Shown here: one piece after another, positions 10,801 through 20,750 of the stretch
How positions within the stretch are numbered: position 1 is the first letter of the stretch
How the letters are laid out: each line of letters begins with the position of its first letter
Source of the DNA: Drosophila pseudoobscura
Lineage: Eukaryota; Arthropoda; Insecta; Diptera; Drosophilidae
DNA: 64,000 nt
Assembly: GCF_009870125.1 (NCBI RefSeq)
Contig: NC_046680.1
Location: 13,287,501 to 13,351,500, forward strand
Direction of reading: 5' to 3'
Notes under the pieces: model-generated
Told to the model about the DNA's origin: nothing
Database searches by the model: none
The model's input: the letters and a program-made list of their open reading frames with translations, nothing else
Program-made: the position numbers and the translations under genes

Positions 10801-12716
10801 AAGCGAGCTGAGACAGCTCTCCGGCAGTTTCCGCTGACAGGAACTCTTCCGGCACCGCTGGCAAAACCACGTCCTCCGACGAAGACACCTGCGGTCGTAA
10901 AGAAGGATGCTACAGTCCCCGAACGACAGCCCAAGAAATTGCTAAACACCCTGGCCAATTCCAAGACTGTGATAATTGAAGATGTCCAGGTCTTGGAGAC
11001 CAGTTCGTTGGCTAAAAAGCTGGCCGGCATAGCCGCCCCTTCGATTTCCAAGTCGTATGAGATGAAGGTGGAGAATAACCAGGAGCTCTCGATGGACGAT
11101 GTGCAGAATATGATGGAGGATATGGCCAATGAACTGGATGAACAAATATCGGCGCCAGCACCACTACCAGAGGTTCCAGCGCCACCTGTTCAGAAGAAGT
11201 TGCCAATCAAACCGAAGGTTTTGAACAAGCCCTCCGTTCGGATATTGAATAAGGGCGCCATCGTTGCTGCGGAGCCCGAACTGGCCACGACCCAGATCAA
11301 ACGTGGTCGAGACGGCAATGTGGCAATTGTCGCGGAAATTATAGGTCCAAATACTGCGGTACCCCACCCAAGTGAAGATGCCACCAAGGACGCTGCTCTC
11401 GTGGCAACCAATGTCTTCTCCTGTCCTGACTGCGAGCGCTCCTTCCCCCTTCTGCAGCTGCTAGAGATCCATCGCCTGAACCACACACGCGCCCGCAGCT
11501 TCCAGTGCGGCGACTGCAACAAGGCCTTCTTCTCCAAGTACGATCTGCAGAAGCACAAATTTATCCACACCGGCGAAAAACCCTTCGCCTGTAGCGTCTG
11601 TGACAAGGCGTTCACGCGGCGAGCCCTGCTCCATCGCCACGAGAGCTCGCACACGGATCTTCCCAAGTTCATATGCGTGCACTGCGAGAAGCCATTCCTA
11701 TCGCGCGAGGATATGATGAAGCATGCCGAGCGTCACACCAAATCGCGCCCTTTCCGGTGCACCATGTGCAATAAGGCATTTGCCTTTAAGCAGGGCCTGG
11801 AGCGGCACGAGGTAAGGAGGCATATGTGCGTGAAAACTTGAACTAAGATTTGAACTATTTCTAGGTCGTTCACAGCGTGGATCTGCCTTTCCCCTGCGAG
11901 CACTGCCCAAGCAGCTTTGTCACTGCCAGCAAGCTTGCCCGTCACCTGGTGGCCCATGCCGGAAAGCGAGCCTACCCCTGCAAATACTGCTCCAAATCGT
12001 ATATTCTCTCCCACCATCTGTCTAGGCACCTGCGCATGCACAAGCAGGATGCGGGGGCCTCGTTTGTCTGCAGCATCTGCAAGGAGTCGCACCAGAGCTT
12101 TAACAGTCTCATAGAGCACTCGGTCCGCCATGCGAATGTGTCTCTAAAGTGTCCGTTGTGCAATGAAAAGATCAATGATATCGGTGCGGTGGAGAAGCAC
12201 ATGACAACGCACAAGGAGGGCGAGCGATTTGCCTGCGAATTTTGCGACTTGATCTTCCTGAGCTCAGATCGCCTGCAGAAACACATCGAAGATGAGCATG
12301 TTCTGGACATGGACATGTATCAGAATGATGGCGACAGGGTTTCGAACCAGAGTGATGCGGACCCAGATATACTTGTAAATTGCGCTGATCTCGACGAGGA
12401 AGAGCAGAAATATTTGTTGCAAGAACTGCTGCGCGATGAACCCGTGGGTGATGATTCGTCGTCCCCGCCGCCACCTGTGAAAAAACGCAAAGTAAATCCA
12501 CCAAAGGAGAAGCCAGACGCGGAAACTGAAACCCTTGTTTTTCCCAAACGTACACGACAGGCACGGATTTCAGATCTCGTAAAAGATCAACCCGAAAATT
12601 CGCAGAAATCCAGACAACAGGCTGCTGCGACTAGGAAGAGTCCTCCTGTAGCTCCTGCCAAAAAGGGACGTTTGCTGATCAAAAACGGGAATTCATCGAA
12701 AAATTCTAGGCAATAA
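7844..12716 (+). CDS. pita: ZAD-type ten-finger C2H2 zinc-finger protein Pita
   Basis: A DNA-binding chromatin and insulator protein of the ZAD (zinc-finger-associated domain) family. Exons 7844-8005, 10714-11811 and 11865-12716 join in frame to 703 residues. The ZAD is split by the 2.7 kb first intron; its zinc-binding cysteines are C18 and C21 (KICRFC) in exon 1 and C66 and C69 (YICLDC) in exon 2. An acidic, Pro-rich linker follows. Ten C2H2 fingers run from about residue 290 to 566, several with the TGEKPF-type linker. A basic tail ([11 protein letters not shown] and later lysine clusters) can serve as a nuclear signal. The large first intron houses Dcp-1 on the opposite strand, as in D. 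melanogaster. Confidence 0.95.
8412..8551. repeat. Local tandem duplication in pita intron 1
   Basis: Two diverged copies of an AT-rich unit of about 57 bases, at 8412-8468 and 8494-8551, share GTGTATATTT, ATAAATCTTCATTGTATATC and TTATATAATATTT with a few changes between them. They lie between pita exon 1 and the 3' end of Dcp-1. Confidence 0.75.
8732..10087 (-). CDS. Dcp-1: Effector caspase Dcp-1
   Basis: An executioner caspase that cleaves after aspartate in apoptosis and in starvation-induced germline death. Minus-strand exons 10087-9942, 9621-9053 and 8988-8732 join in frame to 323 residues, the same length as the D. melanogaster protein. A short prodomain ([10 protein letters not shown]) is followed by the p20 part, with the catalytic histidine in ILSHGEHG at about residue 154 and the catalytic cysteine in QACQG at residue 196. 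A linker with TETDGDSS and the p10 part with [12 protein letters not shown] complete it. The gene is nested inside pita intron 1 on the opposite strand. A minus-strand donor at 10552/10551 suggests a separate non-coding first exon near 10552-10640. Confidence 0.96.
10552..10650 (-). promoter_or_regulatory. Putative Dcp-1 promoter and non-coding first exon with CGATA motifs
   Basis: On the minus strand a GTAAGT donor follows CTTTGGCG at 10552. Upstream of it, at about 10578-10640, lie several TATCGAT, ATCGATAG and CGATAT motifs. These resemble DREF sites (TATCGATA) and BEAF-32 sites (CGATA), which mark promoters of broadly expressed fly genes and domain boundaries. The exon itself is inferred only from the donor and the motif cluster. 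Confidence 0.4.
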
Positions 12717-13019
12717 TATAACATTACCCATAAAAACTTAATTATAGCGTACTTATTAAACGAACCGCATCGACTCTGGCCTGGAGGAGCGTTACATTGT
12801 TTTAGTTCTTTATTCAAGGATCCAACCGCAGTGTTTGTATTGGTAGCTTGTTTGTGTTTATGTGTGTGTGTATTTCCGCCTTGAGTTCAATTTAGATTAA
12901 CATTAAATACAAGTCTCCCACAGCATCAGAATGTGTGCATGCGCCCGGCCAGCAATAACCCAAAAAAAGTCCATCCTTCACTTCACCCCCAACGGAATCG
13001 CGACTAAGCGGGCGTCCAC

Positions 13020-13475
13020 TTAGTGCTCATAGCCATCGGGCAAGGGGTTGACATGGGGGTTGTGGAACAGGCTCTTGTTGCCCTCGCCCCAGGGGAAACG
13101 CTTCTCGCGACGACGCAAGTAGTCGTACTTGACGAACTCCTGGCGAGGATGGTCGTGCTCCTCCTGGTGCTTCAGATAGGCATTGAGCATGCACAGGCCA
13201 ACGGCCGGAACGGCCACGAAGAAGGAGAGACGCTTCCAGACCTTGTAGCCACCTGAAAGGAGTCGCAAATGTTTAAGGAGAGCCCAAATCGATCGTCTTG
13301 CCTAACAGCCAAATTACATAACCTTAACCCCACAAACATTGCGAAATTTGGTGTTTGGGACAATGGTAGGATATTTACCCGAGTGCTCGCCGGCCACGGC
13401 AGCAGTTCCAGACATGTTTCGGGCCGCAGTAGCGCCGAATTGGCGACGAATCGCGTGGTTTAGAATAGCAGACAT
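13020..13475 (-). CDS. levy: Cytochrome c oxidase subunit 6A (levy)
   Basis: A nuclear-encoded, single-span subunit of respiratory complex IV in the inner mitochondrial membrane. Minus-strand exons 13475-13379 and 13252-13020 join in frame to 109 residues, the same length as in D. melanogaster. The first about 30 residues ([14 protein letters not shown] and following) are rich in Arg and Ala with no acidic residues before the membrane part, as expected of a matrix-targeting presequence. The membrane segment is [18 protein letters not shown]. The conserved family end follows, with [16 protein letters not shown] and [14 protein letters not shown]. It converges on pita, with 303 bases between the two stop codons. 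Confidence 0.95.
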
Positions 13476-14456
13476 ATTCTCAGCCGATCGATCCCAATTT
13501 CTCGAATGAAAATTTTACTGTTTTGACGTTTGGTGATGACAAGTGTGACCGTCTCATATGCTGACAAACCGAACATAGTCCCCTAAGGGAAATGGCGGAA
13601 AATATTAACGATTGTGAATTCTCCTTGTAGATTCATGCCATCTTTCCTCTGAACTTAAAAAAAAAAGCACGATATCTTTCGCCTGAATTGCGCTAAAATT
13701 ATTCGATTTTTATTATTTTCGGTGGAATATTAAAATACACCCTTGGCTTGCAATGGGTTAATCGTTCTCCATCGAGGATTGGAAACCATATTCAACGATT
13801 TTGATAGTCCCTGGAATAATACTAGCTAGATAGATCATTCAGCTCTGCCCGCATCATTTTATTCGATTAAGAAATCAATTTTCTACCTGACTGGGTTGTT
13901 TTAAAAACTTGCTTTTATTGGATTTTGTCTAAAATCTGGTATGTATGTGGCAATTACGATTCTAACTGCTTGTAAATCTATTTTATTGATTTATCATAGT
14001 ATTTTCCAGTATTTTTTACGCGTATGTTGTCAGTATATTTTGAAACTGTGAGGTATATTTCGAAGGGTCAGACCGTACACTGTCTGGACCAAAACAATCT
14101 GGTGGCATCGCGTAATTTCTCCTATGATATTAAAATTGTATTTACAATATTGTTAACAAAGCAAAGTGCTCAGCTCAGCTTCCGTTAGTGACGCGACACC
14201 GCACGAGCAACATCAGCACTGCTGAGCAGCCGCCAAGGCCATGCATATTGTAAATTGAATTGAAAGCATGCGAAGACAGTGAAAAATATTAAATTAGCAC
14301 AACCCGAAGTACAAAGGCAACCCGAAGAGCCAAGTTTCCTAACAATTCTCATTAGACAATAAACCCTATTATTGCCAATTGCGCTCCTTCAAGTGTAAGA
14401 ACGAAGAGTATTATTACCGCGAAACGAATCGAACCGATAAGGAATTTAATAAACAA
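13476..14456. other. Intergenic DNA with dispersed-repeat copy
   Basis: The divergent levy and wmd promoters lie here. The middle, about 13630-13945, is a minus-orientation copy of the AT-rich dispersed repeat described in the findings. After it, about 14020-14115 carries GTATATTT motifs followed by GGTCAGACCGTACACTG. The segment from about 14170 to 14456 looks like the 5' UTR of wmd. Confidence 0.55.
13630..13945 (-). repeat. Dispersed AT-rich repeat, copy A
   Basis: The reverse complement of 13785-13945 aligns by eye with 41500-41640 and 46470-46600. Shared landmarks in order are CAAAATCCAATAAAAG, TTAATCG followed by AAAAT-ATG, GGGCA-GGCT-AATG, TATAGCT, and ATTATTCCA-GGA. A second shared block at about 13636-13700 (AGCGCA-TTCA, GAAAGATATCGTG, TTCAGAGGAAAGATGGC) matches 45243-45300. 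Confidence 0.65.
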
Positions 14457-16531
14457 ATGGCTGCCAATAACTTGCGACAAATCCCGCTGACATGCAGCGG
14501 ACATACGCGTCCAGTGGTGCATTTGGATTTCAGCGGCATCTGCAACAGCGGATACTTTCTCATCTCCGCTTGCAAAGGTAACCTATGCGATAAACCGTCC
14601 TTGGGTTATTTATAGCCTGCCATCGGCGAAAGATGCAGCATCAGCAAATTAACAAACATATGTATGTACGTAGTACGTACTGTGTATAGACCTGATTGAG
14701 CACTGTCGTCTCGTCTAGCCTGGCCTGGCTGAAACCTTGACCCAAATGTTGAATCACTTATTAATGAGCGAAACCTGTTTTGGCGAACCCGAACCCTTTT
14801 CCCACATCTCGCATGCAATATATTTTGCATTCTTTGCCTTGAGATGTCTCTCTGTCTGGTGTCGGTGTGTGCGTGAGTTGCTTTCGTTAAAAAGTTGCAT
14901 TTATGCGGAAAAAAGCAAATCATTTCAATTCCAAGTTCAAGTTAATTTTTGCTTTATCGCCATTTAACGTACTGACTGGCTTCCTCCCCCCTTGTTTAAC
15001 AACTTTTCAAAAACTTTGCCCGTTTTGTGCGTACAGGAAGCGCCTTGAAACTTCTATATTTACATTGTGTGCACGCCGCACGATGCTGTTGACGAGAGAG
15101 TTGTCCGGAATATGCGGAATGCTGAATACTCTTTAAAACGGGAAACGATCGATCCATTTCCTCTTTGGGAATATTCTCAAACTTCAACCAAAGGGAAATC
15201 CATTTGCCGCTGAAATGTATGCGCAAGTCACATTTACCCTCAAATCCATTTCCAAAATCATTAAATATACAATTAACTGATAACCGTTTACATTCTAAAA
15301 TGAAATGTTGTTTTAATTAAACTAACGATCTGTGTCCTTGCCTGAAAACTGTGTGCAGGCCCCCCTCCTGCTGGTCCGCTGCGTCGAGAACGCTGTGAAC
15401 TTGGGAGCTGCTGGCTGTGCTGGCTGATGGCTTGCATGATTCCGATTCCGTTTCGACTGCCGCCGTCGCCGTGTCAGGTCGTTGGCATTGATGGTAGTCA
15501 TTGAGTCAAGGTGGCTTCCGCCGCTCACACGATTTATTTATCAATTTATACATTTTATGGCGCGAAATGCAATTGAGAATTCTGGACGTTTCTTGTAGAT
15601 GGCAGCCCGATGCTGCGTCACGGCGACACCGGTGACTGGGTGGGCACCTTTGAGGGGCACAAGGGTGCCGTGTGGAATGCCACACTCAATCGAAATGCAA
15701 CGCTAGCTGCCTCGGGGGCGGCCGACTTCACCGGCAAGGTGTGGAATGCGGTGAGCGGAGCCGAGATCCACAGTTTCCAGCACAAGCACATCGTGAAGAG
15801 TGTGGCCTTCGACGCGGACTCGGAGAACATTGTGACGGGCAGCAACGAGAAGCTGGTGCGAGTCTTTAACCTAGAGCAGCCCGAGGCAAAGCCGGAGGAG
15901 TACAGTGGACACGCTGGGGCCATCAAGCGGGCACTCTTCTGCCGCGACGACAAGTGCATCGTCTCGGCGGCCGAGGACAAGACCGTCCGCCTGTGGGATC
16001 GCATGACGGGCATTGAAGTGCAACGCCTGCAGTTCAATAGCCATCCGAACAGCCTGGAGATCTCGCGCGACAACCACATACTGACCATTGCCCACGGCTC
16101 GTCGATCAGCTTCTGGGAGGTGGACACTCTCAAGAAGCTCAAGGAGGTGAAAGTGCCAACGAATGTCGCGTCGGCCAGTTTGCATCCGGACAAGCACGTC
16201 TTTGTCTGCGGCGGCGAGGACTTCAAGATGTACAAATTCGACTACATTACAGGCAATGAAATAGGTATATATCTATAGGTATATCTTTGTCCAATAATCA
16301 GCTTTATAATCATTCCATTCGCCTTCAACAGAATCATTCAAGGGTCATTTTGGTCCAGTGCATGCGGTCAAGTTCAGCCCCGATGGCGAGCTCTATGCAA
16401 GTGGATCCGAAGACGGCACCTTGAGGCTGTGGCAGACCACGGTGGGCAAGACATACGGCTTGTGGAAGTGCACAGAGCCCAACGAGCTGAACAACTCAAT
16501 GAGCTCGCCGCGCGAGGTGTCTGCAAACTGA
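14457..16531 (+). CDS. wmd: WD40 protein, STRAP/UNRIP homolog
   Basis: A WD40 propeller protein homologous to human STRAP/UNRIP, which works with the SMN complex and in signalling; the fly gene is named for a wing morphogenesis defect. Exons 14457-14577, 15599-16264 and 16332-16531 join in frame to 328 residues, the fly family length. Repeats begin at [15 protein letters not shown] and continue with [41 protein letters not shown] and [14 protein letters not shown], giving about seven blades over the whole protein. The first intron is about 1 kb. It converges on AIMP3, with 248 bases between the stop codons. Confidence 0.95.
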
Positions 16532-16779
16532 TGTTGGAGAATTACCAGTGGCTGCTATACGGCGCAGACGATGCAAAGGAGGGATACGAGCTATAGCTGA
16601 GATCGATTATCATTAAACAATTTTTGTAAAGGGCTACAATAACGATACTTTATATTCCAACGCTGAACTGTCATTGGCATTAAATGATAATCACACAAAA
16701 CTATATTGTGAAATGCAATAGAAATAAATAACTTAAGTTTCTCAAATTGTGACTCGAGTGCGACTGCAGGTGCAGCTTC

Positions 16780-17445
16780 TTAGATGTGTGTTCCCGTGGC
16801 CCAGCCATGCAGGTAGATGGTGGTGAAGTTGAGCAGGGGTTCGCCCTGATGGACGTCGGGACGGTTCTGCAGGTGGTCGAACCATCTGGAGAGGTTCAGA
16901 TAGGCTTCCTTTTCCACGGGCGACAGGGATTTCTGCAAGATATCAGATAAGTTAAGTGGCAGCATACAACAAAAATGCAGAAGGAACACCCACCACAAGA
17001 TCATAAATGGCATAGTAGACAGCCAGGTCGGCCAGTGTAATGAAGTGTCCCACCAGGTAGGATTTGCTGGCAAACAGCTTATTCAAGTCCCCGAGCAACT
17101 GCTTGGCCACATTCCGATCCCTGGAGCCGGGAGCCACGTAGAGCACAGAGAACTCTATCCACTGATAGACCTGGGCCTCTACTTCGCGCGAGACCTTGCT
17201 GTTTTGGGCCGTCTCGGACTTGGACTCGTTGGCTAGACTCTCCAGAATTGTGGCAAATCCAGCCACGCTCTTCTTCTGGCCACTTGTGCGCGTTACGACC
17301 TTCGCAATAGAAAATAAATTGATGGATGCCACATCAATTGTCGGGCGCCAAATCACATGCGTACCTGTTCCTCGTTCAGCTGAACCTTGCCGGGGGCCAC
17401 GCCCAGGCAATGGGCAATCTTTTGCACTTTTGCAACGTCGCACAT
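16780..17445 (-). CDS. AIMP3: Multisynthetase complex protein AIMP3 (p18)
   Basis: A scaffold protein of the aminoacyl-tRNA synthetase complex, homologous to human AIMP3/EEF1E1. Minus-strand exons 17445-17365, 17299-16994 and 16932-16780 join in frame to 179 residues, matching the fly length. The N-terminal part is a short, degenerate GST-N-like region (MCDVAKVQKIAHCLGV). The rest is a GST-C-like helical region with SYLVGHFITLADLAVYYAIYD, the characteristic N-capping and hydrophobic staple segment of that fold. A DREF-type TATCGATA at 17497-17504 lies about 52 bases upstream of the start codon, fitting housekeeping expression. Confidence 0.95.
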
Positions 17446-17939
17446 GGTAATTTTAATAAAAATTGTTTGGCGTGCAAAAAAACTATACAACTAATCTATC
17501 GATAAAAGAGCTGGAGAAACATCGAAGTCATCGATGTTTGCGTTTACACTGCAGAATTCCACGAGAAGCATATTATTATTAATATGTTTGATCTTATTAA
17601 TCTAAAATCAGTTTAAAGTATTTGCTTAAAGGATATATTCTAGGTCCTTTTCCCTCAGCCATAATTGTTACGCCACTTTAGTTGACACGATAGGCAAAAC
17701 AGGGATAAAATATTTGGAAAATCGAACGCCACCACTAAACTTTGTGTCACCACTAGGTCCCTTTGGTTGCCCTTGTAAACAAAACTGCACCATTTCATCC
17801 TGTTTCTAAGATTTTGAAAAATTGCCCTGCCTGGACAATAATAATATAATATATAAAAATATAATATTGATAAAATATTCGAAATATTTTAAAATTTATC
17901 GATGTCATTTATCGGAATTACTTAATTAATTTAAATTAA
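17446..17939. other. AIMP3 promoter and AT-rich intergenic DNA
   Basis: A TATCGATA at 17497-17504 and a second CATCGATG near 17533 lie just upstream of AIMP3 and are probably its DREF/BEAF-type promoter elements. From about 17820 to 17940 the sequence is very AT-rich, with TAATATAATATATAAAAATA. I see no gene in it. Confidence 0.5.
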
Positions 17940-19369
17940 TTAAGTTAATTTATATAATGCCTCGTATGTGACATCGTACTGCAGAAGAAATATAAAAAAA
18001 TTTGCAGAAGCCACCAGCAGCTGAATTCAGAATTTAAATAAATTAAATAAATAATATTGTATAGTAATACTATAATATTAGTACACTAATATAATCATAG
18101 TATAGTGTCTTACAGCGGAAAGGTATTTAAGATCCAGAACAATGACGCCGCAGACAACATGCTGCCGTACATTTGTTTGCAGTTGGAGCACATAATGGTT
18201 GAGGGTATCCAAAAGATCGGGGCCCACACATTGCACACCATTCAATAAGGCCAAGCATTTTCGTTGCTGCAAGGAAAACTTTATATTAATCCTAGATGGA
18301 ATGGCGATTGGCTACTTGCCTCATCCTGAACTTTGTGGTTGAAGTAGAGAATACCATACACCTTTCCCATATGCATGGCCAGCCACAGCACCATGTAGAT
18401 CCACCTGACCCAATCAGCCAGCTCCGGAACGTCAATGCCCTTGTAAACAAGGAACAGATTCAGGTTGAAGTTGAAGAAGCAACCCACAATCAGAAGGACA
18501 ATGGAATACTGGTATGCTGTATTGACCAGTTTGGTGAAGCGCGTCAGTTCAACGTGCTGCAGACGCAGTCTTTGCACCTCCCACCGTCGTGGACATGGCA
18601 AGTGTTGGAGCTCCGATTGCAGGGATTCAGTGACTGCGGCCTGGCGCCAGGCGATGCCCTGGAGCAGCACATAGTACTGAATAAAGGAGAGGCTACTGAT
18701 GATGTTGGGCATAACAAAGCTGTGGATGCTGAGAATTGCCTTGTAGACAACAAATCTTTGGCTACAAATATCGATGGCAAACGCCGAGCAGGCCAATACC
18801 AACACCAGCGACAGCTGAACCCGCAAAAAGCGCTTACTCTGGCGGCAGTTGATACTATATCCCCTCTCCAGATCCGACTTCACTATTCTGTCAATTACGG
18901 CCGGAGCTCGGTGTCTCCATTGAAATGTAAGGATCAAGATTGAGGCACTGTGCACCACGTAGATGGCCGATTCCATGGCGTTCAAATAGCAATCAATCGA
19001 AACCTTGTTCAGTGTGATGAGCACAAATTCCCAGTAGGAGGCTAGGCAGAACCAGCCGTAGCTCACGGCCATCCAACACAGATGAAGATGGCGGTAGACT
19101 ATTCCCTGGCGACCGGGCAGAACAGCAATGGGCGCGGTGTTGGCCAAAACAGAAATCAAGAGTAGCCAATGCAAGGCTTTGTAGAGACGTCTGGTTTGCT
19201 GATGAAACGAAGGATGACTGCCATGTAAGGGAACATCCTATCATTTCAGTTTCAGTTTATTAATCTTTACGTACCCTTTTAGCAGCCTTTCCGCCGTCAT
19301 TGGGTGCTTTGGTGGCACTTTCTTAGGCTTCCCCATGTCGACTGCTAAGGACATTAGGAAAGCCTCCAT
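17940..19369 (-). CDS. Gr59f: Gustatory receptor, Gr59f-like
   Basis: A seven-span insect gustatory receptor, an inverted-topology ligand-gated channel of taste neurons. I place minus-strand exons at 19369-19275, 19217-18320, 18266-18114 and 18020-17940, giving 408 residues with frame kept throughout. The large exon begins in frame at HPSFHQQTRRLYKALHW and has no in-frame ATG before the first membrane segment. A Lys-rich exon (MEAFLMSLAVDMGKPKKV) upstream supplies the start through a 57-base intron. The intron after residue 331 has a GC-AG donor (GAG followed by GCAAGT). The last exon carries the receptor family's C-terminal signature (LLVASANFFIFLLQYDVTYEAL). The letter assignment to 59f rests on recalled similarity (LLISVLANTAPI) and could be swapped with its neighbour. 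Confidence 0.8.
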
Positions 19370-19464
19370 TTCAACTGCTTAGACCTGTCAAAAGGACATT
19401 AATCTATGCAGCCAAATTATGTTTCTTCTGAATTTTATTATTCATTAACTAAACTCCTTTGCCG

Positions 19465-20745
19465 ATGAGCAGTTCAATTAGCAATCGCTGGGGAAATCTC
19501 CTGCTGACCATTAGCCGCTGCCTGGCCGTGGCTCCCACTGCAAGGCAGGAAGGAAGATTTGCTCGATGGATCCACTGTTTTTGGTGCTTGGTTTTGCTGG
19601 GCTACGTGTGGACTGGCTGCATCTGGAAGTGCATTGTGTTTGACGCAGAAATGCCGACCATCGAGAAGCTGCTGTATCTGATGGAGTTTCCAGGCAATAT
19701 AACGATCACTGGCTTCCTCGTGTACCATGCTGTACTCAATTGTCCGTACGCCAGGGATGTGGAGACTCAGATTCATCTTCTGATTGGCCGGCAGGATTTT
19801 GGAGTAGCACAGAGACTCTACCAGAAGCACGGAAAGAGGACTCGTCATCTGCTGGTACAAACCATCGTATTCCATGGCGCCTGCATCGTGGTTGACATTG
19901 TAAATTACGACTTCAACTGGTGGACTACCTGGAGCAGTAATAGTGTATACAATTTGCCTGCTCTGATGATAAGCCTGGGTGTGCTTCAATACGCCCTCGC
20001 CGTGCACTTACTCTGGCTGTTGAAGTCACATCTCTGTCATTGTCTGGAGCAGCTGCAAAAGCGACGAAGGCTGCCACAAGGTATCGTAAATCTGGATGCC
20101 CGGTACGATCGTTTCTTTGCTTCTCTCGTGGATGCTGGCGGATGCTCTTCTCTCGTGCTGGAGGAGCTGCGCGCAACGTACACTTCTATAGATCGCCTGC
20201 ACAGGCAGCTGCTGGACAAGTTCGGTCTCTTCCTGCTCCTCAACTTTGGAAACTCTCTTTGCAGCTTCTGCGAGGAGCTCTACATGGTCTTTAACTTCTT
20301 CGAGCGGCCGCAATGGGCCGCGGGCATGTTATTGTTCTACCGAATACTGTGGCTGGTCATGCACGGCGGACGCATCTGGGTGATCCTGGCTGTCAACGAA
20401 CAGCTGGTGGAGCAGGAATGTCAATTATTCCTTCAGCTCAATCAAATGGAGGTATGTGGCAGCCATCTCGAGCGCACCATTAATCGTTTCCTGGTGCAGC
20501 TCCAGACGAGCATCGGGCAACCCTTGCTCGCGTGCGGCGTCATCGATTTGGACACGCTGGCAATGGGTGGGGTAAGGACCTGGAACCAATTAACCATTTT
20601 GTTAAAACAATTAAAGCATTTCTCTGTTCATTAACAGTTTGTCGGGGTGCTGATGGCCATTGTGATATTCCTAATTCAAATCGGCTTGGGGAATAAATCG
20701 CTAATGGGAGTCGCCCTCAATCAATCAGGCTGGATTTACATTTGA
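19465..20745 (+). CDS. Gr59e: Gustatory receptor, Gr59e-like
   Basis: A second insect gustatory receptor of seven membrane spans. Exons 19465-20571 and 20638-20745 join in frame (GGTGGG to TTTGTC) to 404 residues. Hydrophobic segments include HCFWCLVLLGYVWTGCIW, the region around ITITGFLVYHAV, and LLVQTIVFHGACIVVDIV. The signature CGVIDLDTLAMGG followed by FVGVLMAIVIFLIQIGL is the gustatory receptor C-terminal motif, with its usual final intron in phase 0. It is transcribed away from the Gr59f-like gene, with only 95 bases between the two start codons. The AATAAA signal overlaps the stop codon. The e/f assignment is by position and exclusion. Confidence 0.8.
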
Positions 20746-20750
20746 ATAAA
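20745..20750 (+). terminator. Poly(A) signal overlapping the stop codon of the Gr59e-like gene
   Basis: The stop codon TGA at 20743-20745 is followed at once by ATAAA, so that AATAAA shares its first base with the stop. If used, the 3' UTR would be only about 15-30 bases. Confidence 0.55.
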
